This document shows, one piece after another, positions 33,101 to 45,100 of a stretch of DNA of 64,000 nucleotides. Both the position numbers and the translations under genes were made by a program. Every line of letters begins with the position of its first letter. Position 1 is the stretch's first letter. The notes beneath the pieces are model-generated. The model ran no database searches. It was not told where the DNA came from and worked only from the letters and a program-made list of their open reading frames with translations. This DNA is from Sarcocystis neurona (taxonomy: Eukaryota; Apicomplexa; Conoidasida; Eucoccidiorida; Sarcocystidae), in assembly GCA_000727475.1 (NCBI GenBank), contig KL647288.1:3777604-3841603 (forward strand). Direction: 5' to 3'.

Positions 33101-36100
33101 CTTCATAGAGCACGCGCAGCTGACAATGCGGCATGCGCTTCATGCCGCCTGCCTGTCGCTTATCCGTTCGCTTCGCAGCTGTTACTTTCCATTTGCCTAT
33201 GCAGCAGTCCTGGCCCCCTCACTCTCTTTTCGTGCCGAATGTCTACCTTTCCTGGTACTCGGTGCGCTGTTGCCACAGCGACGCTGCTGCAGCCGGGGAG
33301 CGCTTCCTGTGCTCGGGGAGTGAGCACCCACGTCGGTGCTGTTACCCAGGCAGTTGCTTCTCTGTTGTATATATGTGTAATTATATTCGCGGACAGGTCG
33401 ATGCACATGTGTGGGCGGCTGCTGCTTCTCATTCGCATGCTTGCATGCGTGTGTGTACACTTGTGACTCGATCGATACGTATTCAAATGTAGACGTGTGT
33501 TTAGATACTGTGTGAAGGAGCGGTGGGTACCGAGTAATATCAAGGTTGCCTTTGGGTAGCGTTTATAAATGGGAGTCTATCGCTTTGCTGCACTGCAGGT
33601 TGTCTGACCATGTCTCTTCTTGTGATTGCAGCTGCAGGTCCAGGACTAGCAACAGATGTTGAACCTTCTACCGGAGCAGGTTTAGACGACGAGGATGGAG
33701 TAGGGGGGAGTGACGAGGCAGTGGGTATTGCACAGAGCAGCAGCAAAACAGCAGGAGCACTTTGGCGATACGCACTCGAAGCAGTGGTGCGTCCTGCTGT
33801 TGCCGTTGCTCGCGACCCGGCGCCGATGAACGCCGAGACAGCAGCCGAAGCTGCAGAGGCGTCTTCGTCTGGGTATTATTTTACGTCTTTCGCGCTGGAG
33901 GAGGAGCACGTCCAGCCGCGGGAACAAATTCATCTACTGCAGCAGCAGCAGCACCGCAGGTTTGCTCCGTCGAAGGAGCGGGAACAAGATAACTCCGTGT
34001 TGCAGCAGCAGCTAGCAGATCTGCTGCTGCGCTGCATATTGGGATTTTTGCGTCTCACGCTTGCTGCGAATGCCCGCACACAGCAGCAACAGCGCCAGGT
34101 GGTACAACAAGTAAGACTAGCTGTTCTGCTTTCGGGAGAGCTTGAAGAAGCAAAGTCAACAGCCGCAGCGGTACCGGCTGTGTCGTCCTCTTCGGCCGGT
34201 GCTGATGCGCCCTATGCAGTTGCTGCGGAAGGTAGTTTCGCTGCTACTGCACTCTACCCGTCTTCCGGTATCGAAAGCGCCCACGACCGCTGGGTGCCTG
34301 ACAGTAGCATAGCATCCCCGCAAGCTCTAGAAACGGGTGCTGCAGGGGCTGCAGCTCGAGCGATGTACGAGGTTGCTGTTCTGCAGCACGAAGATACATT
34401 TCATAGTCGGCTGCTGCGGCGGCTGGCAGAACTGATTGAAGAAGTCTTTCCAGGACCATGGCTTGCAGGAACACCCGCTGCAGCGCGCCAACCACCCTCG
34501 CCACTGCTGCTGCTCCTGCTCCCCTGGTGAGCTGCGTGTGTATGCTGGCAGGAAGCGGACGAACTTTGATACTGTTTCCCTTGTTGGAGAGGCTCTGCGC
34601 CGCGCACCAGACGCACGCGAACACACTCGCTTCTCTCTTTATATATATATATATATATATGTACACGTATACATATATGCACGTGTGTGCATGCGTGTGT
34701 GCGCGTTTTTTTACGACGAGTGAGAGAGGAGCGCGGCAGAGAGGGACAGAGGAAGAACAAGAAAGGAAGGTAGGTTTTGCACGCGTTTCCTACTATGGCG
34801 ACCCCCAAGGCACCGTACAGACTCCGTCGTTAGCGAACACTGTCGGCGAGGTGCCACTGCCTCCCATTCACTCCCGAGGTAATGTTCTTGCGTATTCTGC
34901 TGTCGTCTGCCTCGACACGTTGTTGGAGCAGGCCCCGTTTTTGTTCCTATTCTCCTGGAGAGGTCACCGGCGCTCTACTGACTCGCCTTTGACGGCATTG
35001 GTGTTTCCTGCAAAACTGGGGGTTTTACTGCAGCAGCCGGCCACGTTTTATCAAGGCGTACAATGGCAAACGCTATTGCTAGTTCAAAACCAGAACTATA
35101 TATGAAAAAAAAAGAATGTGTATGCTTCGCTCTTGGTGCTACGTCTTCTGCAGTCGTTGCTGCTAGTATCCGACGTCCTTTCCTTGGTGGCGCTGCCGGG
35201 GGTCGACTGGTGCACGTGGTGCTGTCTTACTGCTGCAGATACGTGCCGGCGGGCACGTCCATTAGTCCACATGTGTGCGTGGGGTGCGGACGGGTGCGTT
35301 CGCTTCATCGCTTTTTCTCGTTGTTGTGTCTGCGTTTAGTATTGCTCGTCCTTTTGTGTTGTTCTTGACAGGGCGCTGCTGGTCCCATCTCTGTGGGTGT
35401 ACGTCCAGCGACGATATCACTATATGCGTATGCACTGGTGCTCCTTTCCTCCCTTCCCATTCTGGATGGACTGTATACGTCCGCTGCTTTTCTTGCTACC
35501 GAGACAGTTATACATGCGTTCATAATGGGGGGGGTAGTAAGTGTACTGGTGCACGCTACCAGACTGCAGTACGCGGGATGGTGCCTGTGCGGTTGAATTG
35601 TAGGTCCACTTGCGTTCTACGTGGGCGTTTGTGCATGCGTGGTGGCACGTGTGTGTGCGCTTCCCATTCACTTGAGACGGGCTGCGCTGTAGGTCTTTGC
35701 TGTACTCCTCTTTCCCTGTACAAGCTTGTGTGCCAGTTCTGCTGCTGCGTGCTACTGCTGTTGCCGTAGGGTGGAAGGATTTCTACGCCTGAGCAGCGAG
35801 GCCCTGGCGACAGGAGCAGCACTAACACGGGAAGAGACAGTCGCTCCAGGGATCCTGTTGGTGATGCGGCCTTTCCTGGCCGCCTGGATATCAACTGTTG
35901 GGGAGAGCAGCAGCCGCTGCTGCGACGACGGCAGTCACGGCGACGGCAGCAGCTACGGCAAGAACACCCGGCACATTGACAGCGACGGTGAGTGCGGTAG
36001 CAGCGGAAGGGATGCAGCGGGGAGCGACGCAGGAGGCAGGCGCAGCTCTGACACAAGAAGGAGCAGTGCAGGCAGCACCAGCACGACGGACCGGAGAAGC

Positions 36101-39100
36101 AGCGGTACTTCTAGCGGCAGCAATAGCAGCAACAGTAGCGGCTGCGACGAGTTCTGCAGCCCCTCTGGCTACAGCGTACGCGACAGACACTCTTTCTGTG
36201 GAGCTGGCAGCATCGACAGGAGCAGGAACTGCGCGAGGAACAGGACGGATGATATTGCCGCCGAGTCTGTCGCCCGAAGAGACGGCACATGTCGACAGCT
36301 GGAGAAATTCTGGGTGGAACTGACTGCACAGTGCAGCAGTGGTGCATTGCTACGGGAGGAAAATACCGTCCAGGCGGCGCTGCGTCTTGTCCTTGCATGT
36401 GCCGGAGCAGCAGCTGGCAGGGACGGGAGCGACTTCTTCTTCTTCTTACACATGCAGCAGCATACCCCTCTGCTGCTGCAGTTGCTGCAACGAGGACTTG
36501 TGCTCGGCGTAGGGCGTCTGTCGCTTGCCGAGACTGCTCTCACGCTCTTAGAGGTTCTCTTCGTGCGATCTCCAGTGGCTAGTTCGCCACGTTTCCCGCC
36601 CTTTGCTCGGGCTGCTTCTGCTGACTTTTTCCCTGCTGTTGCTCCTGCCTCCTTGTATCGGCATGCTCCTGCCGTTTTCCCGGCGGCCGCTGCAGCTGAC
36701 TTCCCGCCTGGAGCCTCCTTCGGCAGCTACCGCAGCACTTACAGTCACTCGCTGCAGCACGTAGAGCAACGACGGCAGCAACAACAGGAGAAGCATCACA
36801 CACGCGCGCAACAACACCAGCTCTCCCCGCACCAGCAGGAGCAGCAGCACTCTGCGGCAGCACAGCAACAACCTTCTGCAGAGGCACAGCCAAACGCCAC
36901 TGCAGAGGAGCAGCAACAGCAGCAGTCGACAGCGCAGCAGCCACCGAGAGTGCGGCAGCCACCTAACTTAGATGCTGTACTTCAGGAAGCCGCAGCTCGA
37001 ACAGTCGTCACGTGGCGACTGGACATACTGCAGCAGGTGGTGCCGCTGCTCCGGCTGCATTTGGCGGCGGTGACATCAAGCAGCAACCCAGCAGGGGGGA
37101 CCGCGGCGGACCAGATTCTCAGCTCTTCGTATTTGGCGGTGCGGCAGGCTCGCCAGCAGGTGCGAGTAGAGCAGCAGGAGGTCCTTTGCACCAGCGGCAG
37201 AGGCCCAGCAGCTGGTACAGCAGAAGCGGTGCTCTCGTTCAACGAGAAAGATGCTTTTCGTTTCAGAGTGCTGCGGTTCCTCGCAACCCTAGGCGATGCC
37301 GCCCACTTCCTGGTGCACCGGCCTGTAGCCACCGACCAGGCAGAGAGCGCTGGTGCTGCTGGTGCAGCACTTCCGCTCGTCAGACAGGAGCTCCGTCTGC
37401 GCGGAGCCGCAGCACGCGTGGTTGTTGACAGCTGCTGTGCGAATGCTGCAGCAGCACTGGAGCCGGATGGACAACACATACGATTTGGTGGAAAGGTGCT
37501 GCTAATACCGCTGAGGCCGTTCGACGAAACAGCGGCAGCCAGTAGCAGCAACAGCGGCGCGGTTGCAAGTGCACAGCGCCACCCTTACGTGGAGCTGCTT
37601 GGCATCGCAGAAGTGGCAGCAGCAGCAGCTGCTTCACCCAGGAGCCAGCAGCACCGAGCGACAGCTTGTGAGGTTCTGTACGCCATCATCTGCTACGTGC
37701 GACGGAGTGCCGCTGAAGTACTACGCGAGTGTTGGACAGCGAGTGCTGCTGCAGCCGCCGGCGTGGGAAGCTACGGCACCGCGGGGGGGCAGCAGCTGCT
37801 ACTGAAGCAGCAGCGGCTGCACACGGAGCAACGCAGTTGCAAGCAACTCGTTGCTGCAGTGTACAGACAGCTGTTGCCGGTGGTGATGCGGGTCTGCGGC
37901 AGCAGCAGCGGCCACGACGAGGTGCTGCGGCAGATGCTGCAGCCTCTGTTGCTGCAGATAGCCCGCGAGACCGGCTTCGATAGCTGCTGCAGCGGCCCAG
38001 GCAGCTGGACTCACGTAGAAGATGCTGGGGGAGAGCCGAAAGCGGAAGGCCTAGACGAGCGGGTGAGTATGACGCCTCACGAGTGATTCACAACTGCAGC
38101 AACAGCACCGACGCAGAGAGTGTCAGCATCAAGTGAGCAGACTGCAAAACACGTGCAATCGCAGAGAGCGCGCGCAGCAGACGGCCGCTGCTCCCCGCTG
38201 TAGCAGAACCAGCTGCTGACATCGCAGCGTCAGCAGCAGCGTGGCGCTGACAACGTAGGCAGTCTCAAGAACGCAGAAAGAGGAGCTGGCGCATGTATGC
38301 CTACACATGGGCGTGCACACAAACGTATATTCTTCAGTAAAACGCGTGCATAGCCATCGTGCTGCTGTTGCACGTCGCACACCCATGCCCACGGAGGGTG
38401 TGCAGCGAGGCTAATAAGGACGAACCGAGGGCTGCCCGCTATGGATGAACGGTGAGCGGCAGGTTCTTTCTCTGTCCCTGCGCAGACATTCCTTTTTGAA
38501 GACATACCCGTGGCCGTACACACACTCATGCATACGTATATAAATGTAGAAGTGCACGCTTTCATAGGGAGATGCAGGCCTGCGTGCTTCGCTGAAGCAG
38601 TGCGACAATACAGTCGAAGACAGAATGGGAAGGCAGCAGCGCCAACACTGCCGTCTACCGTAGACGCACGCGGTCCCACGTATTTACGTGTTTCCGCATG
38701 CAAAGACGAACAATTTTGGGGGGTTGAAGTATGTTGCCGCATCACGGGTGCTGCTCGCCTGCAGCTCTTTTTCCTCGTGGCGGCGCCAACGTGATATCGG
38801 AAGCACCGGCGCATATACGACTCCCCGAGCGTGCTGCTGCTGCTGTCTGTGTTACGCCGCCTCGTTTTTTTTGCCTCTCTCTCACTCTCGCGTCAGCCAG
38901 TGCCCGGTGCAGTTCTCCGTGTGTTCGTTCGCCTGCACGTGACTTGCTCACCAGCCGAAAAGAATCACACAGGTCGAGGCGTGTGAACATCAGCGTGCTT
39001 CTTCCTACGCATATATATATATATATATATGTATATGTGTGTGTACATCTGCTTCTTTCCGCTTGCTCGCTCGTGTGTGGCTTCAGGCAGAGACAGGTGC

Positions 39101-42100
39101 GTGACACATCTTCCACGTGTTTGCACGTTGTAGGTGTGTTTTCTTCCATGCCCCGCTCCTCCTCATATGTCCCGTGGCTTGGAGGTGTACGCCAGTCCCT
39201 TTTTGTGCGTCTTCTTTCGTTTGTGTCCCTACAGTGATGTACAGCTGCATGCAGGTGCAACCTCGAGCAGCTGTCCACTTGCTTTCAAACTGATGTCCAT
39301 CAGGATTGTTTGACGTACATGGCCTACTTCCTCGAGGTGTACACCCGTATATGTGCTACATACATGTGTACGTAGAGAGAGATAGAAAAGGCTGTCTGGA
39401 TGTCTCTTTCTCTCCACAGTTGTAGCTATGTATATGTGTGTATAAACAGAAATACATACATATATATATACATGTGTGTTTGCTTGTGTACTCATTCTTG
39501 CGGGTGAGCCTAGAGTTGCACATTCATATATATATATATATGTATATCTACGGAGATCTGCAGATATACATGTATATGTATATTCTGTGTAAGTGGATAC
39601 AAGTGCAATCAGGCATGTGTTTATATATTTAGGAGGAGCGCTCGTTTCTGTGTTTGCACTATGCGCGGCAAGACATCGGCGTAAAAGTCTATTTCACCTA
39701 TCCAGCAAAGACAGACCGATGAACCTGACGTCGCCTGAACCGGCAGCACCACCTGCACTACCTCCAGCGTGTGGACTGCCGCTGCTGTTGTTGCTGCTGG
39801 TGTCGCTGCGGATGCTGCTGCTGTTGCTGCTGCAGCTGCTTGCACTAGAGGATGTGCTGGTCGAGGCTATCGCGAGCCCTACTTCGTCTGCTGCGCTGCG
39901 CTCTCTGGCAGCAACATGTTTTGCTGCTCTGCTGCTGCAGGTACTTCGATGCTGCTGTCTGCTGCAACAGCAACAGGCTTTCTCGCCACAGGAGCTGCGC
40001 GGAACTCTTTTCCACCAGGAATGCAAGAGGTTGCTCAGCGAAGAGAACCGATCGGTAAATGTCACTCCTGGTGCTATCGACGACCGACGTTGTTTCAGAG
40101 AAGAATCAGCAGAAGCAGCAGGAGGAAGAGTCGAAGCGTCAGCACACACGCATGGTCTGCAAGGTAAAGCCGCTTTAACGGCCGCAGTGGACGCTGCTGC
40201 GCGGGCTGCTGCTGCGTGCGACGCAGCAGTGGTTGCTGCTCGTGCTGCTGCTGCGGTAGGTGTAGCTGATCACTTACTGTTGACGCTGCATTTGCTGCTG
40301 CTGCGACGCCCGTGGTATGTTAGTGCAGGCGCTGCTGAGATCCTGCAGCAACTGTTGCCGCTTCTGCAGCACAGCAGCGAGGCGCCTGGTTTGCAACAGC
40401 TGTTGCTGCGCCGGCTGCCGCAGCTGCTGTCTGCTATGCTGCGTTGCCTGTCGTGGACGCCCAGCAGCAGCGGCAACTGCGCTGCAACAGAAACAACTCC
40501 TGCAACACTCACTTCTGTCCAAGCTGATGTCCTTCTGCGAGAAGCGAAAATGCTTCACAACAAAAAGGTAGAAGTGGTCCTTCCTGCAGCAGAAGGCGTA
40601 GCACTCGCTCTTGTGCTCCCGCGAAATTTGCATGCGCTGCTGGGCAGCAGCACCAGCAGCAACGACAGCGACAACGGGGGGACCTCCAACAGCGCCCCGG
40701 GTTCCCCCAAGACGACCTTTGTATCAAGCAAATGGGGCGAAGCAGACAGGACTGCAACACAGCAGCCGCAGCAAGATGCACACAGGCTCACCGCTTTCGG
40801 CAGCGAGTCTGCAGAAGCAGCGGTGGCAGGACGAGGAGCAGCAGCGAGGGGAGCAGCAACATTGAGACGAACAGAAGCATCCGCCGCAGCAGTTTCAAGA
40901 ATAGGGACAGCAGGGGGAACAGCGCGAGGGGCGGCTGGGAAGGAGGAAGCACTGGGAGAAGAAGCAAAGGGACACCATGCCATACGGACACTTTCCCCGA
41001 TGTCTCGCTGCAGCTGCGGTGCAGCAGGCCTTCGACGCTTCGCCTTGTCCCTCTGGCCCCTCGCACTGTACGTCCTGTTTTCCTCCTTCTGTTGACTGCT
41101 GCAGCTGGGGCTGCCTACTAACACGGCCTTCCTCGCCTGTTCACCGCCGCAGGCAGAGCAGCGCCAGTCGACCAGCGGCTGCACGAAGACGTCCTGCAGC
41201 AGCACGGCGCCGCACGACGTACAGAACCCCAACACCCAGGCGCGGTGCAGCAGGTGGTGATGCGGCGGCAGCTGCTCAGGGAAGGCTGTCCCTGCATTGC
41301 AGCAAACTGCATAGCCGCAGCACCACCACAGGGTACCAGCAGCTGCTATTGCAGCGGGCGACAGGGGGGCGCCGCATCAAGAGCAGTCAAGAGCACTGCA
41401 GCATGTAATATAGGCAGAGAAGGTCATAGTAACAAGCTATCAACGTCCGGTCTTCCCAGCACCCGCAGCAAGTGCCCGAGAGACGGTAGGGGAACGAACT
41501 GGCGTGGCCACGTGCTTTTTTGGTGGTAGCTACCGGCTGCCACCAGAGCCGTCGCAACATCCAGCCGTAGCAGACAGCCCGGCGCGAGCAACTGCAGCAG
41601 GGAGAAGTTGAGAGTAGCGACCCGAAGCGCGGCAGGCGACTCACGTGGTAGCGGGCAGCTCGTAGCACCACAAGGCCTTCTAGCGTCCAGACATCCCGCA
41701 AGCACCAGCAGTCTGCCCGTCGCCGCCACAGCCCCGTTAGGCGCGGACAATTCCTCCACGTCACGGCAGGAGAGACAGCAGGCTTGGCTCTTATAAGTAA
41801 TATAGCACTAGCTTAGACTGAGCTTTGTGAAGTGCGCTGGTTCGTGGTTGACTTGGTAGCAGTCCAGATACAGACAATTGAATGTAGTTGCACGCGCAAT
41901 AGGTGCACTGGGGAAGCTTCTTGCTCTCTACTGCAGATAGCCTCAGCACACACATGCAGCAATACAGGCGCAGACGTGCATTGTTACAGAGGAATATCTA
42001 CACCTCGCGAGCAGTGTGTGGTTCTCTCGGGGCTGTCTACAGCCTGCCGCTTTTTCGCGTGTCCGTGCTGCGGCTGCTGCGTTGTGTACGTCGGCGTTGG

Positions 42101-45100
42101 TGCCTGCTGCGACATGCGGGGTTTTCGTCGGTCCTGAATTCCCCTCTGTGCGCGCTGCTGTGCAGGACTGACTTGTCTGCGAGCTGCAGGGGGCTCGCGC
42201 GTCGTCTGTTGCTGCAGCTGTACGCCTTCGTGGAGGAAGCGAAGCAACACCATCAGGCAGAGCAGCAGAAGCAGCCGATACACTTACAAGGGCAACAGCA
42301 GAAACAGCAGAAACAGCATACGCAACAGGAACAGCAGGAGGAGGAACGGCCTCAGCAACGTCGGCAGGACCACGCTCAACAGCACAAGCGTATGCAGCAG
42401 CCAGCGCAGCGCCCCGAGGACAGTGAACTGCAACTGCGGCAGCAGCGGAGGTGGGTACCCTGTTCCTCGTGCTTGTCGTCATGGAGCCTCTTCGAGGAAG
42501 ACGCACTACGCACGTGGAAGGCAGCCGCCATCTGCTGCTGTGCAGCAACAGCGGCAGCATGTGAAAGGCGTCGTCCGTCTGCAGCACGTGCTGCTGAGGC
42601 TATATCCGGCTGCACTCACCCGTTCTTTCCACTCCGAGGGGAACCTGCGTTTGCCTCAACAGCACGTCGTTTTGTCAATGCTCCTGCGTCGACTCTTCCC
42701 TTCAGTGCGGCGCCCGTCCGAGTTGCCGCCGCATCATCACCTGCGTCTCCGTCGACCTGCTCCGCTGCCAGCTTTTCCACTGCGCATGCGGTTGCTGGTG
42801 ACTCGAGTGGCCGCTCTCACCTTGCAGGTACACCTGCCAGTGACAGCAGCGAAGGCGATGAATCTTCTGCCAGTCTCTGCAGTGTGACTGCGTTCGACGC
42901 TGCGCTTGCCGCGGTTTTCCACGCCGTGGCTGCACCCCGTGGGAGTACTGATGCAGGTAGACAGCTGCTAGCAGTGTGCCGGGCACTTGAGGTGCTGGAA
43001 ACACACCTCAACGGCTGCACCTGGCTGCTGCAGCACATCACCTCCCGGCGAGCCGCACGGAGCAGCGCTGCTATTGCTGCTTTTCCGGTTGCTGCTTCTG
43101 CTGAGACTGCTCCTCCTGTGGTCGGAGCTTCCCCCGTCGCTGATCTGTACGTGCATGGTGCAGCACTAGCTCGGGCTTGCTTGCTTGGCGCCATCTGCTC
43201 ACCAGCCATGCAGGGGCTTGCTGCTTTGGCAGCAGCGAAAAATGTAGCCGCGGCGAAAGCGGAAGCGGCTCCAGTCGCAGCAGCTACTCTGACTAATCTA
43301 CTGAAGGCGGATGCGCCTGGTAAAGCAGCAACTCCAGGACAGTGGCTGACAGCACTCAGTGCAGCAAGTGAAGCAGACGGAGCAGCAGCAGCAGCAAGCA
43401 GCTCCGTAGCAGAAGGATGCGAGCTTGCCGAAGCATCGCTTCAACCTTCAGCCGCACAGCTTACGCCAGCGGCAGCAGGGGCCGCAGTTGAAGACGCCCG
43501 TCGAACAGACGAAGGAAGGGCGGCAGCGGGAGAAGGAGGAAAGGAAAGAACGGTGGAAGGATTTATGGAATACTGGGGCTGCTTTGATTTGATGAATGCA
43601 GCCGGGCGTCTGTGGTGGGCAGCGCAGGCAAGAGGGAGCCCCACAGAAACTGCTCTTTTGCTGCAGCGAAGAGGCGCTGTCGTACTTGCGGCAATGCGCG
43701 TTCTGCTGCTGCCGTCACTACCAGAGAAGGAGCAGCAACAGCAGCAGGTCGACACTGATGAAGACGCCGTTGCAGGTGTCTTTGCCAGCAGGAGCGTGCG
43801 CAGCTGCAGGGGACCCAGCGGCGACAGCAGGCGCAGCGACCCAGGCTGTAGCAAAGTTAGCAGCAACAGGAGCAACAGAGAATACGTATCTGTGCTTCTG
43901 GACGAGCTGCTTTCCATATGTCTCGCTCCGCGCCTGCATCTAGCGCTGCCTCAAGAAGGGCAGCTGCGGAAGCCGCTGCTCGCGGCAGCAGCCGCTTTGT
44001 TGCTTAAGCTAATAAGAGAGCAGGAAGACCAACCCGACCAAGATGACGCACAGCAAGAAGGAGCGGAGCAGGGAGGTGATGGCGAGGCACGGGATACCAG
44101 AGACTCTGCTACGTCTCTGAAAGAGAGAGATGGCGTACAAAGGAGCAGCAGGAGCAGCAGCAGAGCCCAGCACAGAGATCCTTGTTTGTCGGCAAAATTA
44201 CCAAAGACAAGGGAAGCGGCGGACCAGCAGCGTTCGTCCAAGCAGCAAGCAGATCAGCGAAAAGTCTACCAGCAAGAGCGACCGCAGCCGCACCCTAGGA
44301 AAAAGTGGCAAGAAGAAATTGTAGTCGTCCGCGAAGTGGCCAGCCGGTGGCTCCTGCGCCATCCTGAATATAATCTACATCTTCTAATAAACCTCTGCAG
44401 CAACATCAGCAAAGGCAACGCCAGCTCTAGAAGCAGTGGCTCGACTCTGCTTGCATGCTGCAACGGTTTGCTGCGAGTAGATGCGGGGTATAATGCGGGC
44501 CGGACTGCAGCGGCCGGTCCGACAGCTTCAGCACCTGCAGCAGAGTGTGTCTCTCCGTCACCTTCCGAAGTTACGCAGCATATGTTAGGCAGAGCCGAGA
44601 AAGTGACCAGTCCGAGAGCTGCTGCTGCACAGCCGCCGCTATTTTCGCTCTTTGCTACTGCTCTGCAGGAGATGTTCCGTAGCACGATGCTTTTGTGGGC
44701 AGGTACAGGAGGAGCAGCGACAGCAGCAAGGGGTGCAGAAGCAGCAGCAGAGCAGAGGGATACTGCGTGGGACGCAGGAGCTTTTGCGTCTGGGAGTAGT
44801 GCAGCCATGAGCGATTTGGAAGTGGAAGCAGTGATACAGACTTGGGTAGAGGGACTTGAATGCCTTGCACATGAAGGTATCATACTCTACGGCTGGGGAG
44901 CATGTGATGCTGCAGTTGGATCTGGTGCTGCAGCGCGTCTTCTTGTTGTTGGCTGGCGTGGCGCTGCTGCGGATGCTGCACCCACAGCGGCATCTGCAAG
45001 TGTAAGTAACGAGAAGAGAGGGAACGATGCTAGACAAGAGAGTGACCGGCTTTTGTCAGATCGCGACAGACAGAAGCAGCAGCAGGACAGCCACGAACGT

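Noticed and set aside
41103..41800. Several Ala/Arg/Ser-rich open frames
   Set aside because: A direct join of 41067 to 42166 keeps phase and gives an uninterrupted family match, so the stretch is an intron.
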